From: an uncultured Clostridium sp.
GTDB lineage: Bacteria > Bacillota > Clostridia > Clostridiales > Clostridiaceae
Direction of reading: 5' to 3'
Assembly (NCBI GenBank): GCA_900547475.1
Contig: URGW01000007.1
Location: forward strand, 1-64,000
Length of the DNA: 64,000 nt
The notes below the pieces were generated by a model. That model was given only the letters and a program-made list of their open reading frames with translations. It searched no databases and had not been told where the DNA came from. Both the position numbers and the translations under genes were made by a program. Of the stretch, positions 51,630-61,053 are shown in pieces. Positions within the stretch are counted from its first letter, which is position 1. The number at the start of each line of letters is the position of its first letter.

Positions 51630-54047
51630 ATGAACTTTAAAGTATTAAGTGGGGATATTTATTTTTCAGATGAGTTTATTAAGCTAAATGAGATAAGATC
51701 AGAATTTTTACAAGAGGCCTTTAGTTCGGTTTCAATATTTACTGAAGAGTGTATTAAAAAATTCAATAGTATTGATCAATTATTAAAGGATGGAGAAGCT
51801 TTTGGATATGAGTATTTAAATAGTTATATTTTAAAAGCCATAAATATTATTAATGAATTTGGAATACAAGAAATTAATAATGATACATTTAACAAAAAGT
51901 ATTATTTAGATAATTATTGTACATGGGAAAATACTTTAGAGGAAATAAAGAGAGAAAATAACAAAGAAACTACAGATAGTAATAAAGAAAATGATATAAC
52001 ATATGCTAAGTTAAATATAAATTCTGAATTAATAAAGAATCCTTTTAGATTGAAAGAGAAAAATATAATATTAAATAGCGATAAAATTGAAAGTGATATT
52101 CCTCCAGAGATAATAAATAAATTAGTTAATTCTATGGTAGAGAGTATATTTAATATTAACTTTGCAGTAATAGATATTTTAAATCATTATAATATAGCTG
52201 AAGTAGCATCATATAATAATTCTGAAGATATAAGAAAATCAAATAGTTTAATTAAACAGCTATTAGAAAATAAAATTTCAAAGGATAAAGAAGAAAATAC
52301 TATAAAAGAAATAATAAAATTAAATCCGTATAATGAAAATATATATAAGGCTTTATTATATAAGTATGGGGATAAGGATAATCAATTAGAGTGTTTAGGT
52401 GAGTTTTTAGGGTACAATAATATAAACGAGTATAAGCATAAATTATTAGATGAATATTATAGAGGATTACCAAATGACACTAAAGAGGATATAAATAAAT
52501 CTAAAGAAAGTATAGTATTATTTGCAAATAAACTTGCCATTAAAGAATATTCAGAATATGTGGACGAGCTTGAAAAATTGTTCGTAGATAAAGTTAAATT
52601 AGAAGATTCAATAAAAACTAAAGAAATAGAAAAAAATGTTGAAATGGCAACGGTAGAAGTTAGTGAAAAGATTAGAAAAGATAAAAAAGCTAATAAGATT
52701 TGGATAACAACAGGAATTATATTAGCTAGTTTATTATCTGTATATTTAATAATGACAGTATATTTTAATAATCATTTTTTCTTCAGAACTTATATAAATG
52801 GAGTTAATGTTACTGGAAAAGGTAATAAATCAGCACAAGATTTTATGGCGGAAAAGGCTAATAATTATATTTTAACGATTAAAGAGAGAGATGAGAATAG
52901 TGAAGAGTTAAATGGAAAAGATATTAATTTAAAATATGATTTTACTAATGGAATAAATGAGTTATTAGAAGAGCAAAATCCATTTTTATGGATTAAATCT
53001 ATATTTGTTAGTAATAAGTACACAATAACTGAGGGTGTTTCTTATGATGAGGAATTATTAAAGCAATTTTTAGGTAATCTTAATTGCTTTGATGAATCAA
53101 ATGTAAAAGAGCCTGTAAGTGCTTATATTAATTACACAGATAATGGATATGAAGTTGTAAAAGAGGATAATGGTAATAAAATAAAATATGATGAATTTTA
53201 TTCAAAGGTATTAAATAATATTCAAAATATAAATTGTGTTTTAGATTTAGAGAAGGAAAATTGTTATGAGGAACCAAAGTATACTAGTAAAGCAGATGCT
53301 GTAGTTCAAGCTAAAAATATTGTTGATAAATATATAGAATCAAGAATTACTTATACTACTTCAGGAGATGAAATAGTAATAGATTCAAGCTTAATAAACA
53401 CATGGATTAATATAGATGAAGATTTTAATGTTACACTTAATGAAGATTCTATTAGGTCATATATAAATGAATTAGGAGATGAGTATGATAATATAGGAGA
53501 TGCTAGAACACTTACTAGATGGTCAGGTGAAGTTATTAAGGTTAGTACGACACCAGGAATATATTATATAGATAGAGATACAACTATAGCAGAAATAGTT
53601 GAGGCTATAAGTAATGGAGTTGAAACAACAAAGGAGTTATCATTTAAAACACCAAGTGCAACTGATGATTATGTAATAAATACTTTTGTGGAAGTTAATT
53701 TAACTAATCAAACAGTTGTTTACTATAAAAATGGTGAATTAATTACTCAAGGAAAGGTTGTTACAGGTGATGTAAGCAAAGGATATTCTACTCCAGCAGG
53801 AGTATATAGATTAGATTGGAAGAGAAAAGATTTTGTATTAAGAGGTGAGGGATATGCTGCACCAGTTAGCTTCTGGATGCCATTCAATGGAGGAATAGGG
53901 CTTCATGATGCAAGTTGGAGAAGTAGTTTTGGAGGAAGTATATATAAAAATAATGGATCACATGGATGTGTTAATATGCCATATAGTGTAGCAGAGGCAA
54001 TTTATAATAATATTGAAGATAAAACTACAATAATTTGTAGCTATTAG
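51630..54047 (+). CDS. L,D-transpeptidase with a large cytoplasmic N-terminal region
   Basis: An 805-residue protein. Residues 1 to about 350 are hydrophilic and probably cytoplasmic, including a segment NPYNENIYKALLYKYGD...EFLGY seen in other Firmicutes membrane proteins. A membrane span follows (about 357-379), then an extracellular part with a PG_binding_4-like region (INGVNVTGKG), and a C-terminal YkuD domain with HDASW and SHGCVNMP, catalytic C780. It probably forms 3-3 peptidoglycan cross-links. ATG 51630 follows GGGAGGAAAG, so the earlier in-frame ATG at 51606 is rejected. Confidence 0.88.
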   Translation: MNFKVLSGDIYFSDEFIKLNEIRSEFLQEAFSSVSIFTEECIKKFNSIDQLLKDGEAFGYEYLNSYILKAINIINEFGIQEINNDTFNKKYYLDNYCTWENTLEEIKRENNKETTDSNKENDITYAKLNINSELIKNPFRLKEKNIILNSDKIESDIPPEIINKLVNSMVESIFNINFAVIDILNHYNIAEVASYNNSEDIRKSNSLIKQLLENKISKDKEENTIKEIIKLNPYNENIYKALLYKYGDKDNQLECLGEFLGYNNINEYKHKLLDEYYRGLPNDTKEDINKSKESIVLFANKLAIKEYSEYVDELEKLFVDKVKLEDSIKTKEIEKNVEMATVEVSEKIRKDKKANKIWITTGIILASLLSVYLIMTVYFNNHFFFRTYINGVNVTGKGNKSAQDFMAEKANNYILTIKERDENSEELNGKDINLKYDFTNGINELLEEQNPFLWIKSIFVSNKYTITEGVSYDEELLKQFLGNLNCFDESNVKEPVSAYINYTDNGYEVVKEDNGNKIKYDEFYSKVLNNIQNINCVLDLEKENCYEEPKYTSKADAVVQAKNIVDKYIESRITYTTSGDEIVIDSSLINTWINIDEDFNVTLNEDSIRSYINELGDEYDNIGDARTLTRWSGEVIKVSTTPGIYYIDRDTTIAEIVEAISNGVETTKELSFKTPSATDDYVINTFVEVNLTNQTVVYYKNGELITQGKVVTGDVSKGYSTPAGVYRLDWKRKDFVLRGEGYAAPVSFWMPFNGGIGLHDASWRSSFGGSIYKNNGSHGCVNMPYSVAEAIYNNIEDKTTIICSY

Positions 54048-54049
54048 TA

Positions 54050-54095
54050 ATAACTTCGCAATACATTTATTTAATAGTATTGCGAAGTTATTATT
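54050..54095 (+). terminator. Terminator after the L,D-transpeptidase
   Basis: AATAACTTCGCAATAC pairs with GTATTGCGAAGTTATT; a short T-rich tail follows. Confidence 0.8.
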
Positions 54096-54147
54096 GTTAA
54101 TATAAAAAAATAGAAGTAAATTAAAATATATGAAAATAAAATATATA

Positions 54148-54175
54148 TTTACAACAATAATGTTCGTGGTATAAT
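54148..54175 (+). promoter_or_regulatory. Promoter of xpt with a PurR-like box
   Basis: TTTACA (54148-54153), 16-bp spacer, TATAAT (54170-54175). TAATGTTCGTG (54158-54168), complementary to CACGAACATTA upstream of the purine permease at 13246, fills the spacer. A PurR role is inferred. Confidence 0.6.
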
Positions 54176-54200
54176 ACCAATAAGTGAATTTGTAAAAAAT

Positions 54201-54266
54201 CTCGTATAAAATCGGTAATTGGTCCGAAAGTTTCTACCTACTGACCGTAAAACAGTAGACTACGAG
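54201..54266 (+). promoter_or_regulatory. Purine riboswitch aptamer, guanine class
   Basis: P1 CTCGTA/TACGAG, J2/3 AAGTTTCTACC, and the specificity C in GACTACGAG: a canonical guanine aptamer upstream of xpt. Confidence 0.95.
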
Positions 54267-54304
54267 GAGTTGAAATTATATTTTTTTTATGTATAAGTAG
54301 TGTC

Positions 54305-54339
54305 AACACCTCAATTTATATGAGGTGTTTATTTTTTTA
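54305..54339 (+). terminator. Terminator of the xpt riboswitch
   Basis: ACACCTCA pairs with TGAGGTGT and is followed by a T-run. Confidence 0.9.
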
Positions 54340-54369
54340 TAAAGATTTTTGTGGAGGAGAGAAAAGATA

Positions 54370-54939
54370 ATGGATATTTTAAAAGAACGTATATTACAAG
54401 AAGGTAGAGCATTAAGTGAAACTGTATTAAAGGTTGATTCATTTTTAAATCATGGTGTAGATGCAAGATTAATGTATGATATAGGAACTTATTTTAAGGA
54501 ATATTATAAAAATCATGGAATTACTAAAATATTTACTATTGAAAGTTCAGGAATAGCACCTACAGTAATGACAGCAATGCAGATGGAGCTTCCTATGGTT
54601 ACATTAAAAAAGCAAAGCTCTAAAATTCTAAATGGAGATGTATATCAAACAACAGTACATTCATTTACAAAAGGTTCTGATTATGAATTGACATTATCAA
54701 AACAATATATTTCTCCAGAAGATAATATATTAGTAATAGATGATTTTTTAGCAAATGGAGAAGCCGCTTTAGGTGCTATAAGATTAATTGAAGAAGCTGG
54801 AGCAAAGGTTGGGGGAATAGGAATAGTAATAGAAAAGTCATTCCAACCAGGACGAGCTATTTTAGATGAAAAAGGATATGATGTTTGCTCTTTAGCTAGA
54901 ATTGGGAAGTTAGGAAAGGGAATTATAGAGTTTATTTAA
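54370..54939 (+). CDS. xpt: Xanthine phosphoribosyltransferase
   Basis: Salvage of xanthine to XMP with PRPP. 189 residues. The PRPP-binding motif is VIDDFLANGEAALGAIRLIEEAGA, preceded by the ESSGIAPT loop; this Xpt-type arrangement differs from HPRT. ATG 54370 follows GGAGGAG (54353-54359), so the ATG at 54349 is rejected. Guanine riboswitch control is the usual setting of xpt; the permease gene pbuX that often follows is absent. Confidence 0.95.
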   Translation: MDILKERILQEGRALSETVLKVDSFLNHGVDARLMYDIGTYFKEYYKNHGITKIFTIESSGIAPTVMTAMQMELPMVTLKKQSSKILNGDVYQTTVHSFTKGSDYELTLSKQYISPEDNILVIDDFLANGEAALGAIRLIEEAGAKVGGIGIVIEKSFQPGRAILDEKGYDVCSLARIGKLGKGIIEFI

Positions 54940-54983
54940 TTAAGAAATTATAAATAGAATTAAAATTTATATAGTGATAATAA

Positions 54984-55018
54984 AAACACATCATTTTATA
55001 ATTTGATGTGTTTTTTAT
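54984..55018 (+). terminator. Terminator after xpt
   Basis: AAAACACATCA pairs with TGATGTGTTTT, followed by T-run. Confidence 0.9.
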
Positions 55019-55075
55019 AAATATAATGTTGAAATATTTATAAAAATAAGTTAAACGATTTCTATAAACGATTAC

Positions 55076-55157
55076 AAAAAGTGCTCTAAAAGCACAAAAA
55101 CAGGAGCATTAGCAGACTACCCCTGTCTCAAACCTATTTTGCCTGGTAGGTTTATGA
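55076..55157 (-). ncRNA. Possible structured small RNA, unrecognised
   Basis: Read leftward, three hairpins follow each other: AAACCTA/TAGGTTT, ACAGG/CCTGT, and GTGCT/AGCAC with a T5 end like an intrinsic terminator. A TACAAT -10 (55162-55167) lies just before it, but its -35 is weak. No minus-strand gene lies downstream, so it would be a free RNA of about 80 bases. The rest of 54940-55280 shows nothing else. Low to moderate support. Confidence 0.35.
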
Positions 55158-55276
55158 ATTAATTGTACCATAAAAATACAAATAATTAAATAAAATATTC
55201 TTAAAATTTTGATAAAAGTATATTTTTATGAATTATTACTAAAAGAAATTTATTTTTAAAATATTATGGGTAATAA

Positions 55277-55305
55277 TTGACAAATTAATTTTACTGGAAT
55301 ATAAT
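55277..55305 (+). promoter_or_regulatory. Consensus promoter of the Mn riboswitch leader
   Basis: TTGACA (55277-55282), 17-bp spacer, TATAAT (55300-55305). Confidence 0.85.
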
Positions 55306-55330
55306 AATTTCTATAAAAGAAAATATCTCT

Positions 55331-55412
55331 ATTAAAGGGGAGTAGTAAAAAATATAGCATCAACAATCGCGGCTTTTGCCTGGTGTTATATACCAGTTTG
55401 GTTACGAGACTT
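55331..55412 (+). promoter_or_regulatory. Manganese riboswitch (yybP-ykoY motif)
   Basis: The two conserved legs are present: AAAGGGGAGTAGT at 55334 and TACGAGAC at 55403, with the GCATCAACAATCGCGGC and TTTGCCTGG...CCAG stems between. It should let transcription proceed when Mn2+ is high. Confidence 0.9.
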
Positions 55413-55473
55413 TTAATATAATCCTTAAGTTATTTATACTTAAGTTGAGGATTATATTAAGAGTCTCTTTTTT
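55406..55473 (+). terminator. Terminator of the Mn riboswitch
   Basis: GAGACTTTTAATATAATCC pairs with GGATTATATTAAGAGTCTC, ending in T6; its left arm overlaps the aptamer end. Confidence 0.92.
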
Positions 55474-55534
55474 ATTTATTAATAAAAGTGACTAAAGTAA
55501 TTATAAAATTTTTTATTAAAAAGAGGAGGATTTT

Positions 55535-58192
55535 ATGGAAAAGTATTTTTGTAAAACTACAGAAGAGTCGTTAAAAGAATTTAATGTATCTAAAGAAGGA
55601 TTAAGTAGTAGACAAGCAGAAGAAAATTTATCTTCTTATGGTTTTAATGAGTTGAATCAAAAAAAGAAGAAAAGTGTATTTCAAGTATTCTTTAGTCAAT
55701 TCAAGGATTTATTAATATTCATTTTAATTGCAGCAGGAATAATTTCTATGCTAAGTAATAATGTAGAAAGCACTATTGTAATATTTGCTGTAATAATTTT
55801 AAATGCAATATTAGGAACAGTTCAACATTTTAAGGCGGAACAATCTTTGGATTCCTTAAAAGCATTATCAGCACCATCTGCAAAAGTGATAAGAGATGGA
55901 AAAAAGATAGAGGTTCCATCAAGAGATGTCGTTCCAGGGGATATTTTAGTTTTAGAAGCTGGAGATTTAATTACTGCAGATGGTAGAGTAATAGAAAGTT
56001 ATTCATTGCAAGTAAATGAAAGTTCGCTTACAGGTGAGTCATTAAGTGTAGATAAAGTTACTGATAAGATAGAAAGTCAAGAAGTAGCTTTAGGTGATCA
56101 AAAAAATATGGTCTTTTCTGGATCGTTAGTAACTTATGGTAGAGCATTAGTTGTTGTTACAAGTACAGGTATGAAAACAGAAATAGGTAAAATAGCTACT
56201 CTTATGGAGGAGACTCAAGAAAAGAAAACTCCGCTTCAAGTTAGTTTAGATGACTTTAGTAAAAAGCTTGCTATTATAATATTATTTATATGTGCAATTG
56301 TATTTGGATTATCTTTATATAGAAAAATGCCAGTTCTTGAGTCATTAATGTTTGCAGTTGCTTTAGCAGTTGCAGCTATTCCAGAAGCTTTAAGTTCTAT
56401 AGTTACTATTGTTTTAGCATTAGGAACTCAAAAGATGGCTAAGGAAAATGCAATTATTAAAAAGCTTAGAGCTGTAGAAGGATTAGGATCAGTTTCTATA
56501 ATTTGTTCAGATAAAACAGGTACTTTAACTCAGAATAAAATGACAGTAAGAAAAGTATATGTTGATGGAAATTTAATTAATGGTTCTGATATTTCATTAG
56601 ACAATAAGGTTGAAGAATATTTAATTAAAAATTCTATTTTATGTAATGATTCAACTTCTAAGGATGGAAAAGAAATTGGAGATCCAACAGAAGTAGCCTT
56701 AGTAAACTTAGGACATGAAATTTCAATAAATGAAATAGATTTAAGAAGTGAGTATGAGAGATTAGCAGAAATTCCATTTGATTCAGATAGAAAGCTTATG
56801 AGTACATTGCATAAAATTGATAATAAAAATATCATGTTTACTAAAGGTGCTTTGGACGTTATATTAGATAGAGTTAAATTTATAATGACGTCAGATGGAG
56901 TAAGAGAATTAACGGAAAATGATAAAAATGAAATATTAGATGTAAATAGAAGATTATCAGAGTCTGGTTTAAGGGTATTATCTTTTGCATATAAAGAATT
57001 AGATCAAATTAAAGAATTAAATTTAAATGATGAATATAATTATACTTTTATAGGATTAATTTCAATGATTGATCCACCAAGAGAGGAAAGTAAACAAGCT
57101 GTTGCAGATTGTATAATGGCAGGTATAAAGCCAATAATGATTACTGGGGACCATAAAATAACAGCATCAGCTATAGCTAAAGAAATAGGAATCTTAAGAG
57201 ATGGAGATAGAGCAATCGAAGGATTAGAAATAGATAAAATGTCAGATGATGAATTAAAAGAAAATATTGAACATATATCTGTTTATGCAAGAGTATCTCC
57301 AGAGCATAAAATTAGAATTGTAAGGGCATGGCAAGAAAGGGGACAAATAGTTGCTATGACTGGTGATGGTGTAAATGATGCTCCGGCGTTAAAACAAGCA
57401 GACATAGGTATAGCTATGGGGATAACAGGTACAGAAGTATCTAAAGATGCAGCTTCGGTAATTTTAACAGATGATAATTTTGCTACAATAGTAAAATCAG
57501 TATCTAATGGTAGAAGTATTTATAACAATATAAAGAACTCTATAAAGTTCTTATTATCAGGTAATACTTCGGGGATAATTGCAGTTTTATATTCTTCAAT
57601 TATGGCATTGCCAATGCCTTTTGCAGCAGTACATTTATTGTTTATAAATCTTTTAACAGATAGTTTGCCAGCTATAGCAATAGGTATGGAACAATCAAAT
57701 AGAGACTTATTAAAAGATAAACCAAGAGGTAAGGATGAATCTATTTTAAGTAAAGACTTCTTATTAGGATTAGGAGTAGAAGGTTTATTAATTGCTATAT
57801 TTACAATAATTGCTTTTTATTTAGGAAATCCTATGAAAACACCTTTAACAGCATCAACTATGGCATTTGCAACACTTTGTTTAGCTAGATTATTCCATGG
57901 ATTCAATTGTAGAGGTAAAGGATCAATATTTAAATTAGGGGTATTCTCTAATAAATATGTTTGGTATGCATTTGGAATAGGATTAGTATTATTAAATGCA
58001 GTATTATTTATTCCAGGACTTCAAATGTTATTTGAGGTAGAGAGTTTAATGGTGAGCCAATATATTACAATATATGTATTAGCATTTATACCAACATTAA
58101 TAATTCAATTTACTAAGGTTATAGAAGAAGCAATAAAAAATAAAAAATCAAAAAGTGAAGTTTCAAATACTAGATTAAAAAATATAGCATAG
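55535..58192 (+). CDS. P2-type cation ATPase, probable manganese (or calcium) exporter
   Basis: An 885-residue P2A-like ATPase. Cation_ATPase_N at the start, the TGES loop (LTGESL), the M4 motif PEALSSIVT instead of the PEGLPAVI of Ca pumps, the phosphorylation Asp D326 in DKTGTLTQNKM, the GDGVNDAPALKQADIGIAMG hinge, and the C-terminal cation ATPase membrane block. The Mn riboswitch directly upstream and the altered M4 motif favour a YoaB-like Mn2+ efflux role; Ca2+ cannot be excluded. RBS AGAGGAGGATTTT. Confidence 0.92.
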   Translation: MEKYFCKTTEESLKEFNVSKEGLSSRQAEENLSSYGFNELNQKKKKSVFQVFFSQFKDLLIFILIAAGIISMLSNNVESTIVIFAVIILNAILGTVQHFKAEQSLDSLKALSAPSAKVIRDGKKIEVPSRDVVPGDILVLEAGDLITADGRVIESYSLQVNESSLTGESLSVDKVTDKIESQEVALGDQKNMVFSGSLVTYGRALVVVTSTGMKTEIGKIATLMEETQEKKTPLQVSLDDFSKKLAIIILFICAIVFGLSLYRKMPVLESLMFAVALAVAAIPEALSSIVTIVLALGTQKMAKENAIIKKLRAVEGLGSVSIICSDKTGTLTQNKMTVRKVYVDGNLINGSDISLDNKVEEYLIKNSILCNDSTSKDGKEIGDPTEVALVNLGHEISINEIDLRSEYERLAEIPFDSDRKLMSTLHKIDNKNIMFTKGALDVILDRVKFIMTSDGVRELTENDKNEILDVNRRLSESGLRVLSFAYKELDQIKELNLNDEYNYTFIGLISMIDPPREESKQAVADCIMAGIKPIMITGDHKITASAIAKEIGILRDGDRAIEGLEIDKMSDDELKENIEHISVYARVSPEHKIRIVRAWQERGQIVAMTGDGVNDAPALKQADIGIAMGITGTEVSKDAASVILTDDNFATIVKSVSNGRSIYNNIKNSIKFLLSGNTSGIIAVLYSSIMALPMPFAAVHLLFINLLTDSLPAIAIGMEQSNRDLLKDKPRGKDESILSKDFLLGLGVEGLLIAIFTIIAFYLGNPMKTPLTASTMAFATLCLARLFHGFNCRGKGSIFKLGVFSNKYVWYAFGIGLVLLNAVLFIPGLQMLFEVESLMVSQYITIYVLAFIPTLIIQFTKVIEEAIKNKKSKSEVSNTRLKNIA

Positions 58193-58213
58193 CTTAAAAA
58201 GTTATAATAGTTG

Positions 58214-58259
58214 AGTACTCAGATTAGTTTTAAATATACTACTAATTTGGGTACTTTTA
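58214..58259 (+). terminator. Terminator after the Mn-type ATPase
   Basis: AGTACTCA-ATTAGT pairs with ACTAAT-TGGGTACT and ends in TTTT. Confidence 0.75.
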
Positions 58260-58298
58260 TATTATATAAAAATAAAAGAATTATTTTTGAAAATAATA

Positions 58299-58359
58299 TT
58301 GACTATTTTAGTATGATAAGCATATAATAACAATATAACATATGAACAATTATTCATAT
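58299..58359 (+). promoter_or_regulatory. Promoter and SmtB/CadC-type operator of the arsR-cadA unit
   Basis: TTGACT (58299-58304), 18-bp spacer, TATAAT (58323-58328). ATATGAACAATTATTCATAT (58340-58359) is an inverted repeat with the SmtB-type TGAACA...TTCA core over the expected start site, placed for repression by the ArsR-family gene just downstream. Confidence 0.85.
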
Positions 58360-58425
58360 ATTAAAATGAAAAAATAAATATTACTTTAAATACAAATACT
58401 ATATATGATAGGAGTGAATACATTT

Positions 58426-58791
58426 ATGAAAACTAAAGTTAATAATATTGAAAGTTGTAGTTGTAATGTTATACATGGAGAAGTAGTCAGCGAAGTAAAA
58501 GGAAAATTGCCAGAAGACGAGACTTTGTATGATTTAGCAGAGTTATTTAAGGTTTTTGGAGATAGTACAAGAATAAAAATACTTTGTGCATTATTTGAAG
58601 CTGAAATGTGCGTTTGTGATTTATCGGCTTTATTAAATGTTAGTCAGTCAGCAATATCTCATCAATTAAGAGTTTTAAAGTCTTCTAGACTTGTTAAGTT
58701 TAGAAGAGCAGGAAAAATAATTTATTACTCTTTAGATGATGAGCATATTAAGCATATATTTGATGAAGGTTTAAAACATATCACTGAGTAG
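58426..58791 (+). CDS. ArsR/SmtB family metal-sensing repressor (CadC-like)
   Basis: A 121-residue winged-helix repressor. The ELFKVFGDSTRIKILCALFEAEMCVCDLSALLNVSQSAISHQLRVL core is the ArsR DNA-binding domain, with CVCDL and N-terminal CSC residues forming a Cd/Pb/Zn-type thiolate site, and DEHIKHIFDEGLKH as a possible alpha-5 zinc site. ATG 58426 follows AGGAGTGAATA; an earlier in-frame codon at 58405 has no better site. It precedes a CadA-type ATPase and has an SmtB-type operator. Confidence 0.92.
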   Translation: MKTKVNNIESCSCNVIHGEVVSEVKGKLPEDETLYDLAELFKVFGDSTRIKILCALFEAEMCVCDLSALLNVSQSAISHQLRVLKSSRLVKFRRAGKIIYYSLDDEHIKHIFDEGLKHITE

Positions 58792-58823
58792 GTATGATTA
58801 AGGAATAAGGGGGATAATATTTT

Positions 58824-61016
58824 ATGGAAATTAAGTTAGTTTTGAGTGGGTTAAATTGTGCTAATTGTGCCAATAAAATAGAAGCAAAAGTTAATAAAAT
58901 AAATGGAATAGAAAATGCCTCATTAAATTTCTCAACAACGGTATTAACAGTAGAGATTAATAGAGATGAAGAAAAAAATAATATAGTAAATGAAATTAAA
59001 TCAATAGTTAAAAAGTTAGAACCTCATGTTAAGGTAATTGAAAAATCAGATAATAAAGATATAAAAGTTAATAAAGCAGAATGTACTAGTAAGTGTTGTA
59101 CTGATGGTCATAGCCATGAAAGTAATAATGAAGAACATCATGGTCATATTCATGAATTCAAAGAAAATAATAGTTTTTTAGGATATGCTAAAGATAATTT
59201 ATTATTAATAATAGGAACTATAGTTTATATTATTGCATTAGCTTATAAAAGCAATGAAAATTTATTATCATTTATTTTATTTGGAATAAGTTATTTGATA
59301 ATAGGTGGAGAGGTAGTATTAAATGCTATTAAGAATATCATAAGAGGAGAAATTTTTGATGAAAACTTCTTAATGAGTATTGCTACAATAGGAGCATTCT
59401 TTATTGGAGAATATCCAGAGGCTGTTGCAGTTATGTTATTTTATCAAATAGGAGAAGTATTCCAAGGATATGCTGTAAATAAATCAAGAAAATCAATTTC
59501 TTCTCTTATGAATATAAGAGCCGATTATGCAAATGTTTTAAGGAATGGAAAGGAAATTAAGGTATCACCAGAAGAAGTAGCAATATATGAAACTATTATT
59601 GTTAAACCAGGAGAAAGAGTACCTTTAGATGGTACTGTTTTGGAGGGAAGAAGCTTTGTAGATACTTCTGCATTGACAGGTGAATCAGTACCACGTGAAG
59701 TTACAAGTGGGAATGAGATATTATCAGGATCAATAAATAATAATGGTGTTTTAAAAGTTAAAGTAGATAAGGAATATGGAGAATCAACAGTTGCTAGAAT
59801 ATTAGAGTTAGTTGAAAATGCATCTAATAAGAAAGCTCCAACAGAAAAGTTTATAACTAAATTTGCAAAAGTTTATACACCTATAGTAGTAGCAATTGCT
59901 GTATTAGTAGCTATAATACCACCTATTATAATTAAAGATGCTACTTTTTCAGAATGGATTTATAAAGCCCTTTCTATATTAGTTGTATCTTGTCCTTGTG
60001 CATTAGTTGTTTCAATTCCATTAGGCTTTTTCTCTGGAATAGGAGCTGCTTCTAAAAAAGGTATTTTAGTTAAGGGTGGAAATTATTTAGAAGCACTTAA
60101 GGATAGTGAAATAGTAGTATTTGATAAGACTGGAACTTTAACAAAGGGCATATTTGAAGTAACAGAAATAAATTCTGTAAATATGAGCAAAGAAGAGTTA
60201 TTAGAAATTACTGCTATGGGAGAATCACTTTCAAATCATCCAATTGCAATATCAATAGCAAAAGCTTATGGAAAAAAAGTAAACAAAGATGAAATAAAAG
60301 ATTATAAAGAAATTTCAGGGCATGGAATAGAGGTATCTATAAAAGGAAATAATGTTTTACTTGGTAATAGCAAATTAATGAATATTAACAATATAAATTA
60401 TAACCATATAGACTCTATAGGAACAATAGTTCATGTTGCTATTAATGGTGAGTATAAAGGAAATATAGTTATTTCAGATGAAATAAAAGAAAATGTTAAA
60501 GAGTCATTATCTGAGTTAAAAGAAGTTGGAATAAAGAGAACTATAATGCTTACAGGTGATAATAAAAGTGTTGCTGAGAAAGTAGCAAGGGATATAGGAA
60601 TAGATGAAGTATATTCAGAACTTTTACCTGGAGATAAAGTTAGTAAGGTAGAAGAGATATTAAAGAAAAGGACTTCAAAAGGAAAGGTATTATTTGTTGG
60701 TGATGGAATAAATGATGCACCAGTTTTAGCAAGAGCTGATATAGGGGTTGCAATGGGAGGAATAGGTTCAGATGCAGCTATAGAAGCAGCTGATGTTGTT
60801 TTAATGAAAGATAAGATTGAAGAAATATCAGAAGCTATAAGGGTATCTAGAAAAACTAATATGATTTTATGGCAAAATATTGTATTTTCATTAGGTATTA
60901 AAATTATAGTAATGTTATTAGTTGTATTAGGTTTAACAAATATGTGGGCTGCAGTTTTTGCAGATGTTGGAGTAACATTAATAGCAGTCTTAAATTCAAT
61001 GAGAATAATTCGATAA
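58824..61016 (+). CDS. cadA: Cd2+/Zn2+/Pb2+-exporting P-type ATPase
   Basis: P1B-2 ATPase, 730 residues. An N-terminal HMA domain (LNCANCANK, C12/C15) is followed by a Cys/His-rich stretch (CTSKCC...HSHESNNEEHHGHIHE), then membrane spans, the TGES loop (ALTGESVP), C390-P391-C392, D434 in DKTGT, and GDGINDAPVLARADIGVAMGGIGSDAAIEAADVVLM, the Zn/Cd-type ending. The start follows AAGGGGGATAATATTTT. It is transcribed with the CadC-like repressor. Confidence 0.95.
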   Translation: MEIKLVLSGLNCANCANKIEAKVNKINGIENASLNFSTTVLTVEINRDEEKNNIVNEIKSIVKKLEPHVKVIEKSDNKDIKVNKAECTSKCCTDGHSHESNNEEHHGHIHEFKENNSFLGYAKDNLLLIIGTIVYIIALAYKSNENLLSFILFGISYLIIGGEVVLNAIKNIIRGEIFDENFLMSIATIGAFFIGEYPEAVAVMLFYQIGEVFQGYAVNKSRKSISSLMNIRADYANVLRNGKEIKVSPEEVAIYETIIVKPGERVPLDGTVLEGRSFVDTSALTGESVPREVTSGNEILSGSINNNGVLKVKVDKEYGESTVARILELVENASNKKAPTEKFITKFAKVYTPIVVAIAVLVAIIPPIIIKDATFSEWIYKALSILVVSCPCALVVSIPLGFFSGIGAASKKGILVKGGNYLEALKDSEIVVFDKTGTLTKGIFEVTEINSVNMSKEELLEITAMGESLSNHPIAISIAKAYGKKVNKDEIKDYKEISGHGIEVSIKGNNVLLGNSKLMNINNINYNHIDSIGTIVHVAINGEYKGNIVISDEIKENVKESLSELKEVGIKRTIMLTGDNKSVAEKVARDIGIDEVYSELLPGDKVSKVEEILKKRTSKGKVLFVGDGINDAPVLARADIGVAMGGIGSDAAIEAADVVLMKDKIEEISEAIRVSRKTNMILWQNIVFSLGIKIIVMLLVVLGLTNMWAAVFADVGVTLIAVLNSMRIIR

Positions 61017-61019
61017 ATA

Positions 61020-61049
61020 TTGACAATGAATATCTAATTGACTTATAAT
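61020..61049 (+). promoter_or_regulatory. Promoter of the rex leader RNA
   Basis: TTGACA (61020-61025), 18-bp spacer, TATAAT (61044-61049); transcription would start about five bases before the first stem of the leader. Confidence 0.75.
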
Positions 61050-61053
61050 AAAG

